NCBI GenBank assembly: GCA_037976565.1
Contig: CP137682.1
Span: 3,904,827-3,968,826 of the forward strand
Origin: Mesocentrotus franciscanus
Taxonomy: Eukaryota; Echinodermata; Echinoidea; Camarodonta; Strongylocentrotidae
Direction: 5' to 3'
DNA length: 64,000 bases
Of the stretch, positions 1-10,299 are shown piece after piece. The notes beneath the pieces are model-generated. The model saw nothing but the letters and a program-made list of their open reading frames with translations. It was not told where the DNA came from and did no database searches. How positions within the stretch are numbered: position 1 is the first letter of the stretch; each line of letters starts with the position of its first letter. The position numbers were made by a program, and so were the translations under genes.

Positions 1-341
1 AAGTAAACATTTTTTTTAACATCACCTCACTCATTTCAAATACGTCTTTTTTCAGTTTAAAAGAGGCATTCTGTTTGAAAGGATACACGATTGATTGAAA
101 TTACAATTTAAAAGTACAGCTCATTTCTAACGACTGGAATGTCGTTGAAACGTATGCTTTAACAAGTGTTACAGTTTCTCTTCTTTTCTCCTCCTCCTTT
201 CTTGTTCTTTTGTTTTCTTCCTTCTTCTTCTCCTCCTTCTACTTCTCCTTTTTTTTGTATGTGAAATATTGGCATATATCATCTATAATTTATTTTTTAT
301 GTTGGAGTTTTTAAGCAGGCAAACTTCGAAGCATAATCAAA

Positions 342-512
342 CCAAATCAAATTAAATCAACTCAAACCAAATCAAATATCAAACCAAATCAAATTCAATC
401 GAATATCCAATCAACTCAACTCAAACTAAATTAAATCAAATCAAATCAAACTGTATTATACCATATCATATCAAATCAAATCATTTTAAATCACATCAAA
501 TCCAATTTAACC
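342..512 (+). repeat. ATCAA/AAATC pentanucleotide microsatellite in ependymin intron, copy 1
   Basis: Imperfect tandem AAATC/ATCAA units end about 25 nt before the exon acceptor at 536. The equivalent intron of copy 2 holds the same repeat at 15185-15290, so it predates the duplication but has changed length since. Confidence 0.85.
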
Positions 513-536
513 CCTTGTTTTCAATCTCACCGACAG

Positions 537-2185
537 CCAATAGCACAGTGGCTTTCACCGGGTTTTTGGGAGGTGAGAAGGACCGTGTTTACTACGACCT
601 CTTCGCTATGAAGCTGACTAGAGAAGAATCCGGTAATCTCGAAGGTGATTTAACACTCACCATCGTCAAGGAATCCAACATTCCTCTCTCAAACAACTTC
701 ATCGGAACTTTTTTCGACGGTGATACCCCATGTAAGTAGTTCAATACTAAAGGTAACACAGGGACCTCTTCTATAAATACTTGCATTTAAATGCTTTTTA
801 ATTTTATTTTTTATTGACGCAAGTCCCATATACGCGATCCTGATTGTCTGAAATTCACGTTGCGGTTATTCTCTTGAGTTGTGTTTAAACGCAAGTCTTA
901 ATGCAATAGGCACCAGATTACTATAAAGCTACATGACTTTTAACGATTTGTTATCCATGTTAACGACATCGATTTTATGACAAGAAACTATGGCGATTTC
1001 CAAAATTCAGTATGATGTCAGTTATGATTCGTACGTTTCGCGCCATGAATCTTTGCCACCTGTAACCACTCGAGAAAGCTTCACACGCTCGAAGGTTTCT
1101 GTTTGTTATAGTGTAGCAGAACGAACGTTGGAGTAAGCATTAGGAATCTACACCTTGACGTCGGGGGAGGGTAAGTATTCGGAGATGACACAGGTACAAA
1201 TGACCCCAAATATCCACAAATCTGTTACACAGGTGACATCCCATTTTGTGCATTTTAGAATAATCACTGTCCCAGTAATGGAGCTGCTTCATGAATACCT
1301 TTTTTTTGCCCTCTTGAAAAAAATACTTCCACGTATGTATCACAACATTTCTTAATTAGTAATTTTGTTGATATCATTTTACTTTGATGAATTATTTGTA
1401 GCACAGTTGTATTCGATGAACTTAATTAGGCCTAATTAATTAAGAGATTAGTGAATTGGTTGATTTTTTTATTATGGCTTCTTTTTAAATAATCTTTACT
1501 ACATGCAGATTCCCAGGTATCGACAGGAGGTTATTACAACATCGAGGTTGGAATCCCAGATCCCAAGAGATGGTTTGATCTACCAAGCTACTGCATGGAG
1601 GTATGACAATATCACCTGCCTGTACCCTTTCAGGGCATACATTTTTTAAGGCTAAATTTATCACCTTTTCTTATTCAAATTGGTAATGATAAAATTCCCT
1701 TATATTGCTATATTGTTATAATAAGTAGCAATGTCTCTGAAAACACAATGCATGATTATGAGCTATGTTGAAAAGTTAATCGAATTGCCAATTTCGTTCG
1801 GAAAACAGAGTGATTTTGAACCTCTCAATGTGTTCACAACACTTTATCATAGGGGCTAAGTAGCTAGGATCGAACCAAGGACCAATTGTGTGAGAATCTT
1901 GAACCGTCACCAATATAACACAGAAGAATCATGGATGTTAATTTATTTTTAATCTTGCACTAATTAAATCTTGTCTTAGTTTTCTCAAGGAGGGATAGCG
2001 TCAAAGAAAATCATTTAATAATAAAGAGGGCGACGATAGCCAAAATAATTATGTTGCTATTTTAACTAACCCTTATTTTACCCTCTCCGTCTCTCGCTCT
2101 CTCATCACAGGCTACTACTGACCTGAGCAAGCTGCCCAAACACATTCCTAACTGGACTCACTTACCCAACCCACGCTTCTTTTAA
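537..2185 (+). CDS. Ependymin-related secreted protein, copy 1 (3' part only)
   Basis: Three coding exons are visible: 537-731, 1509-1600 and 2111-2185 (TAA). They correspond one-to-one in length (195, 92 and 75 nt) and phase to the last three exons of the complete copy at 12840-17410. The window begins two bases inside the preceding intron, so the earlier exons lie off the left edge. Acceptors end in CAG; the two visible donors are GTAAGT and GTATGA. The 120 residues include an N-S-T sequon, the motif GNLEG, a GIPDP motif followed by a LPSYC cysteine, and an N-W-T sequon near the C-terminus. This pattern (small secreted glycoprotein, VS.GG.Y...VGI.DP...LPSYC) is that of the ependymin family. 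The copy differs from copy 2 at 10 of 120 residues. The frame is intact, so it is probably functional. Family assignment is from recall, without a search. Confidence 0.85.
1861..1935 (-). mobile_element. tRNA-derived SINE remnant in ependymin intron, copy 1
   Basis: Read on the minus strand, this has a tRNA-like B box (GGTTCGATCC) and a degenerate A-box region (TATTGGTGACGG). The same relic sits at 17085-17160 in copy 2. A better-preserved relative is at 44370-44555. The insertion therefore predates the gene duplication. Confidence 0.55.
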
Positions 2186-2359
2186 TTATTCGTATCAACA
2201 GCCGCCAGAGATAATAACATTAGCTGGAGAGAAAAATAAGTTATGTACACATAAAGCTCTTCATTACAGTTCTTCATTTTCTGTAATTTTCTACTTCGAA
2301 TGGAATATATGTGACAACATTAATTAATTCGTTTAATTTTTAACCTTCGTAAGTAAAAA

Positions 2360-2365
2360 AATAAA
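2360..2365 (+). terminator. Candidate poly(A) signal, ependymin copy 1
   Basis: AATAAA lies about 175 nt after the stop codon. The nearer site used as AATAAA in copy 2 (17478-17483) reads CATAAA at the equivalent place here (about 2250-2255), so copy 1 may use the more distal signal. Inferred from sequence only. Confidence 0.4.
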
Positions 2366-3160
2366 ATCTAAAGTGATATTTTGTTCACGATTTAATAAAT
2401 ATTATTTTATGAATGGTATAAATGTGATTGTTTTTCAAATGTGTCTGTGGTGACATCATGACTTTATTTATAGCATGATGACTGACCATTGATTAAAAGG
2501 ATGCCTTTTTTGCATAAGACATAAATTGTTTGTTGTTATTAATTTAGAATTCTGTGTATGATATATTTTAAAACTTTTGTAATGGGGTTTGGGGATAAAT
2601 TTGATGGCAGCTCATTATCTCATTTAATGGGATTGCTAAAACTTTAAGGGATATTTAAGTTCTTGTTTAAGACTGCAAATGCCTTCAAAGTGCATGGTTA
2701 TTGCTCTTATTCTAATTTATGACATTTTCTAGTATCCGTTTAGAACCTAAAATTGCTATGAAGTTAATTTTAGACCCCAAAATGTGTGAATTTAGATTGA
2801 ATACGATCATACCAATTCAGCTCCACTGGTTGTGCGTATTATAACCAACACGAAAAAGCCAACAAAAAGCCAATATTGGCATTGGCTGGAATAAAACGTA
2901 TAAAGGCGCTATCTCTTCCAACGGCTAGTTCAAAATTACCGAATATTTGTGGGGCACCACAAATATTAAAAATGGTTATATTTATGGATATTTCAGCCGT
3001 CTCTGAACCGATTTAGATCAAACAAAGATGATTTAGTCATTCAAATTGTATATTTTTTTTCAAATTTGAACTCGGTTTTCTCAGTTTATCTCACAATTTA
3101 TTTATGTGTAGCGCCCTCTGCAGCAAAGCTCAACTATTCATTTAACTATGTATAACATTG

Positions 3161-3320
3161 CTAGAGAGAGAGAGAGAGAGAGAAATAGAGAGAACAAGAG
3201 AGAGAGAGTGGGGTGTAGACAGTGAGAGAGAGAGAGGAAGACACGGGAAGACACGGGAATTAGACACGGTGAGAAATGAGAGAAATGGTGCTGCAGGCAG
3301 CTGGAGAGAGAGAAAAATAA
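3161..3320 (+). repeat. GA-rich microsatellite
   Basis: Runs of GAGAGA on the + strand with short interruptions. The frames open through it are low complexity. The equivalent in copy 2 is the much longer tract at 18040-18260. Confidence 0.9.
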
Positions 3321-4550
3321 ATCGGTGAGAGAGATCCCCCCCAAAAAAAAGGTTAATCAACATTGGAAACAATAGAAAATATATACAGCGGATTAAGTAG
3401 CGTCTCTGGAAATGGAAACCGAGAGGGGGTTGGATGTGTCCTATGGCCTATACAATCTGCATCTTGAGGCTGCTTATCCATGAACGTTATTTTTTATTGC
3501 TACGAAATCGGGCATGGGGGGTACGTTGGCTTCGTTCTATGAGGGATACGCCCCTGGTGTAATAATTAACATGTATTTATCTCCATTGGTTAGAAATGCA
3601 TCAAGCTACCACCAAAAATCTGTCCCAAGCCTGTTTCCAAAAGTTTTATAATTTACTTATCGCAAACTCTACCTTACCTTAGTGAATTTTCACTTACTTA
3701 GTTTCACGAAAAGCCCTTTAATATTGGCAATCATAAAGAGCATTATGCCATATGCTACCTTTATTTGTCATTTACTATACACACTGGTAGTGATTCATCT
3801 TCAAAGTGTACACACACAAAAAAAAATCGAAAATGAATTAACTTTAAGAGAGGATTAATGGGATTGGATAAGATATCAGCTGATTCATTTAATCTGTTTG
3901 CCTTCTTTAAAAAAAAATAATCTCCATTAAACCCTGCTGGTACAGACGTAGAGAGTGAAGCGGATGGTGAACAAAGAGGGATGGTGAATAATACATAAAA
4001 AGAGAAACCGTTTGAAGAGGTAAGCCAACTTACAGTCATTTTGTAATCAAGGAGACTCTCATGCTGTTCCCCCTAATAATAATAGATATTCAAATATGTT
4101 GTCGAATTTCATTTGTTGTGGGCAAAAAATTTCAGGTTAACTTGTAGCCACATTGCCTTAGGGGTCGCATCCCAGCTCAGCCCTTCCTACCCAAGATGAG
4201 TAGATGAATACAAATGTAAATAAAAGAAATGGAGAAAAAAAAATGATGATAGGGAAAGAGAAAAGTAAAATGTGGAATGGTTGGATGCACCAATGTGATT
4301 TTATCTACAAAATGTCAAAACTTGAGTCAGAAAGAGCATAATTAACCTTTACTGAATTACAGCTTGCAATTCATAATTTTCTTTTATTGACCATGTCGAC
4401 CACTCAATCCTGAATTCTCAGTTGATAAAGTTAAACCCGTGAATATGTTTTAGCTCCTGGATGTGCATCATACTTGACTCCAGATGCCGCCTGTCGTTCT
4501 TCGCAAAGCAAGCACGCCCTCTCGCTGGCAATGTGGGTGAAGCAAGATCA

Positions 4551-4686
4551 AGTGACGTCAGCAAGGCAGTAACATTGTGCCATAGAGATATATAAGAGAT
4601 AAGGCTAGAGTGCGGACTCGTCATACGCGCCCGTGCAAAGCTCTTTGCGGGCATGGAGGGCGGTCCGCCATTACTGAGAAGGGCAA
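4551..4686 (-). repeat. Short interspersed repeat, inverted partner of 5467-5570
   Basis: On the minus strand it reads from an AGTAATGGCGG block through CACTCTAG to a TATATATCTCTATG block. The same landmarks appear in the same order on the + strand at 5467-5570. Similarity is partial. It is probably an old non-autonomous element present twice in opposite orientation; the class is not known to me. Confidence 0.45.
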
Positions 4687-5466
4687 AACATCGAGAAATA
4701 CCCGGATGTCCCATTCGAAACTATGCAATGTTATGCTTTATTTTTCGGGTTGATTTATCGGTTTTCGAGTATGAAACGTAATAATTGTGGTATTTTGCAT
4801 AATGCATGAACCCTACTCATGCCTCAGTCATGGTGACTGGTGTAGGTCAAGTTTAATTACGGGTATTATGGTGAGGTAAAAGGGATACATAAAGCTATTT
4901 GTATTGCAGTATATCTACAAATACAATTTGGGTTCCTCTTTGTCAATCTACATCAGTTCGTGATTTCATGCAAAGAAAATGTTTATTTTTATTTTATACG
5001 AGTAAAGAAATATTTTTGAATAATTTAAAGTCAGAATGAGACCTAGCAGAACGTCACACAATGGCGCCGTTACTGTGCGTTACATAAACTTTGATATTAT
5101 GAGTATGACAAATATTACTTGACTTTCAACCAATCAGAATCAAGCATTTGGGACTTGTGTTTGATTTTTATATCATCATATCAAACAAAGTTTTATGCAA
5201 CATGGCCAATGTCTTTCTAATTCAGTTATTGGGACTGACAGGAACATGAGAGCCAGGGTTTATTGATTTAAAACGCTTTAAAGGTAATATATTCATTTTA
5301 TGTTTATGGCTATTATAAACAGATTGATACTTATAGATTTAGGATAGAGATGGATACGTAGATAGCTAGACACATAAATACATGGATAGATAGATAGAAT
5401 ATAGAAGGATAGGTAGATTTTCCCCGTATGTTGTGCACAGTATCTTGTTGGGTCGTTCGTTTTTCT

Positions 5467-5570
5467 GCCCTCCTTAGTAATGGCGGCCAACGCTTCAGGT
5501 CGGCACAGCAATTTGGGCGAGTACGCCCTCTAGTGTTAGTATATATATCTCTATGCATTGTGCGCATCTG
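5467..5570 (+). repeat. Short interspersed repeat, inverted partner of 4551-4686
   Basis: It contains TAGTAATGGCGGC, then GCCCTCTAGTGTTAG, then TATATATCTCTATGC. It matches the minus-strand order of the copy at 4551-4686. No coding capacity. Confidence 0.45.
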
Positions 5571-6676
5571 ATCGAAGAGGAGACTCGGAATGATTGCAAG
5601 CACGTAAGCATCGAGGAGTCTGGTCAGCGGAGTTTGAAGATTACGGATCGCATCAGACCTGCAATGAAAATATAACAACTTACATGAAATATATAAATAC
5701 ATTACACAAGAACTGACATAGAATTTTCAAATCAATTTGTGTCTTTTGAACTAAATGATATTTAGGAAAGTGCACGCCAATTATGATTAAAATTCAATAA
5801 CCGAAACCGATAATTTTTGTTTTCACATAAATTCCGCTTGATTAAGACAACGCATTGGCGGATCCAAAGAAATACAGGGGCACGTGCCCCAGACCCCCCA
5901 AAAAAAAAAAAAAAAAATTAGTGCTCACCACCCCCCCACCGCCCCCACCCTCCCCCCTATGTTGAATTATTATTGTCTTGTTATTAAAATGTAGTGTTCA
6001 AGGCTGCCCTCACCGTCGACACACACGTGCGGAGGCCGCACGGCTACTGCACTGGAATTGCACGATACTGTTAGAACAAGTATTAAAAATTTTAACCAAG
6101 TTGGTTAAAATTTTAATCAACCACAGATTACTATATGAATCACTCAATTGTGGGTTAAACTTTAACCAACGGCCTGTTGATTCAAATTTAAACTGTGGTT
6201 GATTAAAAATCTTAATCGTTTATTGGTTAAATGTATTTGCTCAATGTTGGTTATAATGGTGTTGATTAAACTTTAACAGTTTGTTGATTAAAACTTTAAC
6301 CATTTTGTTGGTTATTTGTGCTCTGTTCAGGGCCGATTTTGATGTTGGTTAAATTTTCGTGGGTCGTTGGTTAAAATTGTAACCATTGTAGGTTAATTCT
6401 GTTTTGATTCACACGATGTTGGTTAAACTTAAGTAAGTTGTTGGTTACAGTTATAACCACTGTTGGTTAACTATGTTTTGATTCACATGATGTTGGTTAA
6501 ACTTATGGGGTTCGGAGGCCTTATCCCCGTGTTTGCAGATAAGAAATTATTTTAATATTATTATCATCAATTCTAAGATTGTACGGAAGAAGTAAAATAA
6601 GGTTGTCGCTCAAATTAAAGACGATTTGTGTCCCGTTATGTGTCCCGTAGGCTGTTACAGTAGCTCAACCAGTAAG

Positions 6677-6858
6677 TGTAACGGATCACCTACCCAAATT
6701 GCATGCATAAATAAAGACGTTTCACTTTCAGATGACTATCGTATTTTGTATCTAATTGTTTTAAACAATTAGATACAATTATAATTAAAAAAATAAGATA
6801 GTCATCAAAGTGAAACGTCTTTATTTATGCATGCAATTTGGGTAGGTGATCCGTTACA
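6677..6858. repeat. 182 bp near-perfect palindrome
   Basis: The left arm starts TGTAACGGATCACCTACCC and the right arm ends with its complement. The centre is CAATTAGATACAA-type sequence around TTTTAAA. It joins the inner end of the left arm of the foldback element. It is long and AT-rich enough to extrude as a hairpin. Confidence 0.9.
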
Positions 6859-6949
6859 CTTCTTCTTCTTCTTCCATGGGTTATTATTACTTCCATGGGT
6901 TATTATTAAAGTCTGCCTTCTTCACAGTTGAAGATTCGTGTATACGGAT

Positions 6950-6978
6950 GAGTGTGTGTGTGTGTGTGTGTGTGTGTA
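6950..6978 (+). repeat. (GT)n microsatellite
   Basis: An uninterrupted GT run of about 28 bases, just upstream of the LINE-like frame. Confidence 0.9.
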
Positions 6979-6983
6979 CTTAC

Positions 6984-8001
6984 GAGAGCCAGGTGCAAAT
7001 GGTTATTGAAAAACTAGGTTTAGGAAGTCTTCGGAAGGCAGAGTGGAAAGAAATACATGTGGGAATCACTGGATCTGAACCTGAAATTAAATTTTGCAAT
7101 ACTGTGATTTTCTTAATGAAATATATTATTTTTAAGACAAGGTCAGAGGGGAGAGTTCCTACTCAGGAAAGATGTTTTCAAACTTTGTTAGAATATCAAA
7201 ATGAAGAAAAAGCAATAGCTATTAAAAGGAATAAGTTAGATAAGCATTTGTTAAAATGGGAGAGATTGCACCGAAATGGCAGGACTGGGGGCGATATCCA
7301 GGGGTAAGGAGAGGGAGAGTGAGAGAGTGAGGGAGAGAGGGGTGAAAGAGAGGATGTGTGAATGTGTGCTCGTCGTGTGTATGTGTGTGTTGTGGCTGCG
7401 TGTGTGCGTGTGTGCGGGTGTGTTTGTTTTGTTTTGTTTTTGTAGGGAGGGGTTTGGGAAGTCAAGGGGTAAAAGAAGAAAGATTTCACTCAATTTCTCT
7501 AATTTAAAAAAAATTGTTTAAGGTTTCTTTTTCTTCTAATGTTTGTATGTTTATGTTATTCATTGAAATTGTTTTAGTGATGATTAATTGTACTTCTGGT
7601 AATGTATAATTTCAGTGTGTCAAGCTTAATCATCTATTGTTCATTATAGGATCATATAAGTCATTGAAATATGTTAGTTGTGATTTTTACTGTATTTCTG
7701 TTATGTAATTCAATGAAAATGATTTGAAAAAAGGAAAAATCATGTATTATTGAGTGAAATAAAAATAAAGATAATAGAAAGAAAAAAATGGTGGGGAGGG
7801 AGGGGGGTTAGTAGTGTGTTTGGTTGGATGGGGTCATTTGTTTTATGTTACAATTGATTTCATTTTTGTTTTCATCAATCGTACAATCTGTTATGAAAAT
7901 GTTTTGAAATTATGTTAAGACAAAACAATTGTATTTTATTTCTAAAAGTGATTTGTATTGTTTGGAATCAATAAAAAAAAACTATTGAAAAAAAAAAAAA
8001 A
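6984..8001 (+). mobile_element. 5'-truncated non-LTR retrotransposon (LINE) 3' end
   Basis: An open frame (from about 6984 to 7307) encodes roughly 105 residues in a style seen at the C-terminus of LINE reverse transcriptases of aquatic animals: a tryptophan/hydrophobic stretch NTVIFLMKYIIFKTR and then a basic, lysine-rich tail ending KLDKHLLKWERL. It is followed by about 690 bp of apparent 3' UTR and an A-rich end at 7970-8001 (AATAAA-like then a poly(A) run). The catalytic reverse transcriptase core is absent. The upstream boundary is uncertain and could lie near 6860-6890. The family call rests on general resemblance. Confidence 0.5.
7305..7430 (+). repeat. GA-rich then GT-rich low-complexity tract
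   Basis: GAGAGTGAGAGAG units pass into GTGTGTGT units within the presumed LINE 3' UTR. The frames opened by it on both strands are artefacts. Confidence 0.8.
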
Positions 8002-9274
8002 ATGGCGCAATGATATTAACATGGTGCGAGTAAAAATTTACTTACTGGTTGAGCTACAGCCTACGCTACGGGACACAAATGTTTTTAATTTGAGCAATAA
8101 CCTTATTTAACTTCTTCCTTACAATCTTAGAATTGATAATAATAACATTAGAATAATTTCTTACCTGCAAACACGGGAATAATACCTCAAAACCCCCATT
8201 CCCTCAGCGTCTTCGCGACACCCTCCATTGTTTTTTTTTTTTTTTGCGCGCGCGTATAATTGTAATGCACATGTACGATATGTGTGGAGCAATCGCGCGC
8301 TTCGTTCCGCTGGGTCACGTGACCAGTACTTTAATTAAACTTTAACCGGGAGGGGGCCATCATTACTGTGGGAATTTTATTTTTGATCCATGCAGGGTTA
8401 CAATGTTTGCCAACGACTTGGACATAACCAACAAAGTTTAAAAGGAATAGTTTTGATCAACACTATTTTTAACCAACGCCAGATTAAAAGTACATTTTAA
8501 TCAACACTACATTTATAACCATGGTTGAGCGTTTTTTTATCAACATTTCTTTGACCCATGTTTTTTTAATACTTGTTTTAACAGCATACAAGCTCCAAGC
8601 AGACTCTGTACGGATTTGCCCCGGCCTGCCCCCGAGGGCCAATACAAGAAATGGCAGGATGCTCGTAGATAATGTAAACGCAAACATCGTAGCCCGTAGC
8701 CTCCTACGATGCCCCTAAAATCGCACGAAAAATCGTAGACTAATTTATCGTACGGCGCTCAGGGCAAAAGTAATCCAGGCATAAGAGTTGCACACAATTA
8801 TGGCAATTTACATGTTGTATCTCAGCTAGACCGCATAATTGCAAAAGCGAATGAAATTTATTGACTAAACATGTGTAAATGGTACTCATTTTTATTTTTA
8901 CTGGGATGGGCGGGGTATTTTTACACTGCGAGACAATACAAACAACCCCTTAGCTTGAGATAAACTCCTCGCTCACGTAAAGGTAGTACCATATAGGTGA
9001 CCTTCCCCCACGCCCCTCCCCGTATTCCCCTTATGTATCCGTGGTTATATTTCATATCTATTTACACAGCAAAACAATGTGATTTGTGATAGTTATCATT
9101 ATTTTACTAAATTATTGACCATTTTCACTGTAAAATTACCCCCTAGAACATCCCCCCTCCCCTAAGGACAACCAAGGACAAACGAATACTTGAGTGACCT
9201 ATTTACGCATCCCATATCCGTCCCATTCTGGAGTATGCCTCACCTGTCTGGTCTTATTCAATCACTTGTCAACA

Positions 9275-9475
9275 ATAGAGAGAGACAGAGAGCGACAGAG
9301 TAACAGCTAGAGAGAGAATGGGAGAGAGAGAGAAGAGTGTAAAGAGAGAGAGAGATACGGCGACGTAAAGAGAGGAAGGCAGAAACGGAGAGACACAGAA
9401 AATGTGGAGAGGGAGGGAGACAGGGAGAGAGAGAGAGAGAGAGAGAGAGATGGGGGAGATGAGAGAGTAGAAATA

Positions 9476-9511
<36 letters not shown>

Positions 9512-9540
9512 AAGAGAGGGAGAGGGGCGGAGAGGTGAAA
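9275..9540 (+). repeat. Long GA-rich microsatellite
   Basis: About 265 bp of GAGAGA with interruptions on the + strand. The complementary serine/leucine-rich open frame is not a gene. Confidence 0.95.
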
Positions 9541-9842
9541 CATGGCTAGAGACATGTAGACATAAAAATGATCAAAACTTCATTAGTTGTTTATCGAATT
9601 GGGACCTTTTCTACCAAAATATAAAAATGTTAAGCCTACTGTTAATAAAAAGAATTTAAAACCAAAAAGAAAAAAAAAATCACATTTTGAGGACATATAG
9701 TACTAGATTTATAATACAATTTTTTGAAGTTCGTAGGTTTCCCAATAACTCTTTTTTTTTTACCAAGGATTCAATTTTGAGAGTGTATAAATACTTGTAT
9801 TAAATTAATTGCCAGTGCTGCTTCGACTACCCGATAAACAAC

Positions 9843-10299
9843 TAAGACCCCGTTCTCATTCACTTCGTTGGAGCGGTCTAACTAAGACCCGTTCCTCAGG
9901 AGCGGTTCTTAGGTGAGTGAGAACGGTCCAGGAAGTGGTCCAGGAAGTGGACTTCTGGACCGCTCCAGAAGACCACCTCGGGAGGTGGTCTTGAGGAACG
10001 GGTCGGTTTGGAGCGCTCTAACGTGCGAGTGTGAACGGAAGCGTACTTTGAACGGAAGTGGTCTAGTGACGTTGCGTGCGAAACATGTAGTACGGTACAT
10101 ACGCTTAGTATTCCGCGCGCGAAAAAAATTACCCGCTTACCTGAGCTGCCATAGCAACAAGACCACTTTGACTCGTGGAGCGGTTTGAGCCATAAAAAAC
10201 TGCTCGGAGTGTGAACGCTCGCAAACCGTTCCTCAAGACCCGTTCCTCTGGAGCGGTCTAACTAAGACCACTTTCAAAGTGAGTGAGAACGGGGTCTTA
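9843..10299. mobile_element. 457 bp MITE with terminal inverted repeats
   Basis: The ends are TAAGACCCCGTTCTCATTCACTT and, inverted, AAGTGAGTGAGAACGGGGTCTTA. The inverted repeat extends inwards through GGAGCGGTCTAACTAAGACC-type sequence on both sides. The inside carries smaller palindromes (for example around 9930-10000). It has no transposase frame, so it is non-autonomous. The superfamily cannot be settled because a target duplication is not clear. Confidence 0.8.

Larger units (their letters stand above)
2186..3945 (+). repeat. Downstream part of segmental duplication, copy 1
   Basis: This stretch after the copy 1 stop aligns by eye with 17411 to about 19415 after copy 2. Shared landmarks include the CATGATGACTG block (2473 and 17701), the GA tract, the passage around 3560-3620 and 19030-19100, and a GGGATTGGATAAGATATCAGC block (3858 and 19338). 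Similarity stops near 3945/19415. No coding sequence is visible in it. Confidence 0.8.
6068..8583. mobile_element. Foldback-type transposon with long inverted repeats (sea-urchin TU-like)
   Basis: The outer ends are inverted copies: CTGTTAGAACAAGTATTAAAA at the left and its near complement ending TACTTGTTTTAACAG at the right. The arms are about 550-610 bp. The outer half of each arm is made of degenerate short repeats built on GTTGGTTAAA / TTTAACCAAC (left 6090-6500, right 8330-8560). The inner half is unique sequence matched between 6516-6677 and 8034-8190. This outer-repeat plus inner-unique layout is how the TU foldback elements of sea urchins were described; the match to TU is from memory of the architecture, not sequence comparison. 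No transposase is visible. No clear target-site duplication was found. A LINE fragment and a palindrome lie inside. Confidence 0.7.

Noticed and set aside
5331..5702. 123-codon frame on the minus strand
   Set aside because: Overlaps a dispersed repeat and tetranucleotide-like GATA sequence; no domain seen.
6846..7307. 153-codon frame as a host gene
   Set aside because: It starts inside a palindrome and a GT microsatellite; only its later part looks coding, and that part resembles a LINE tail.
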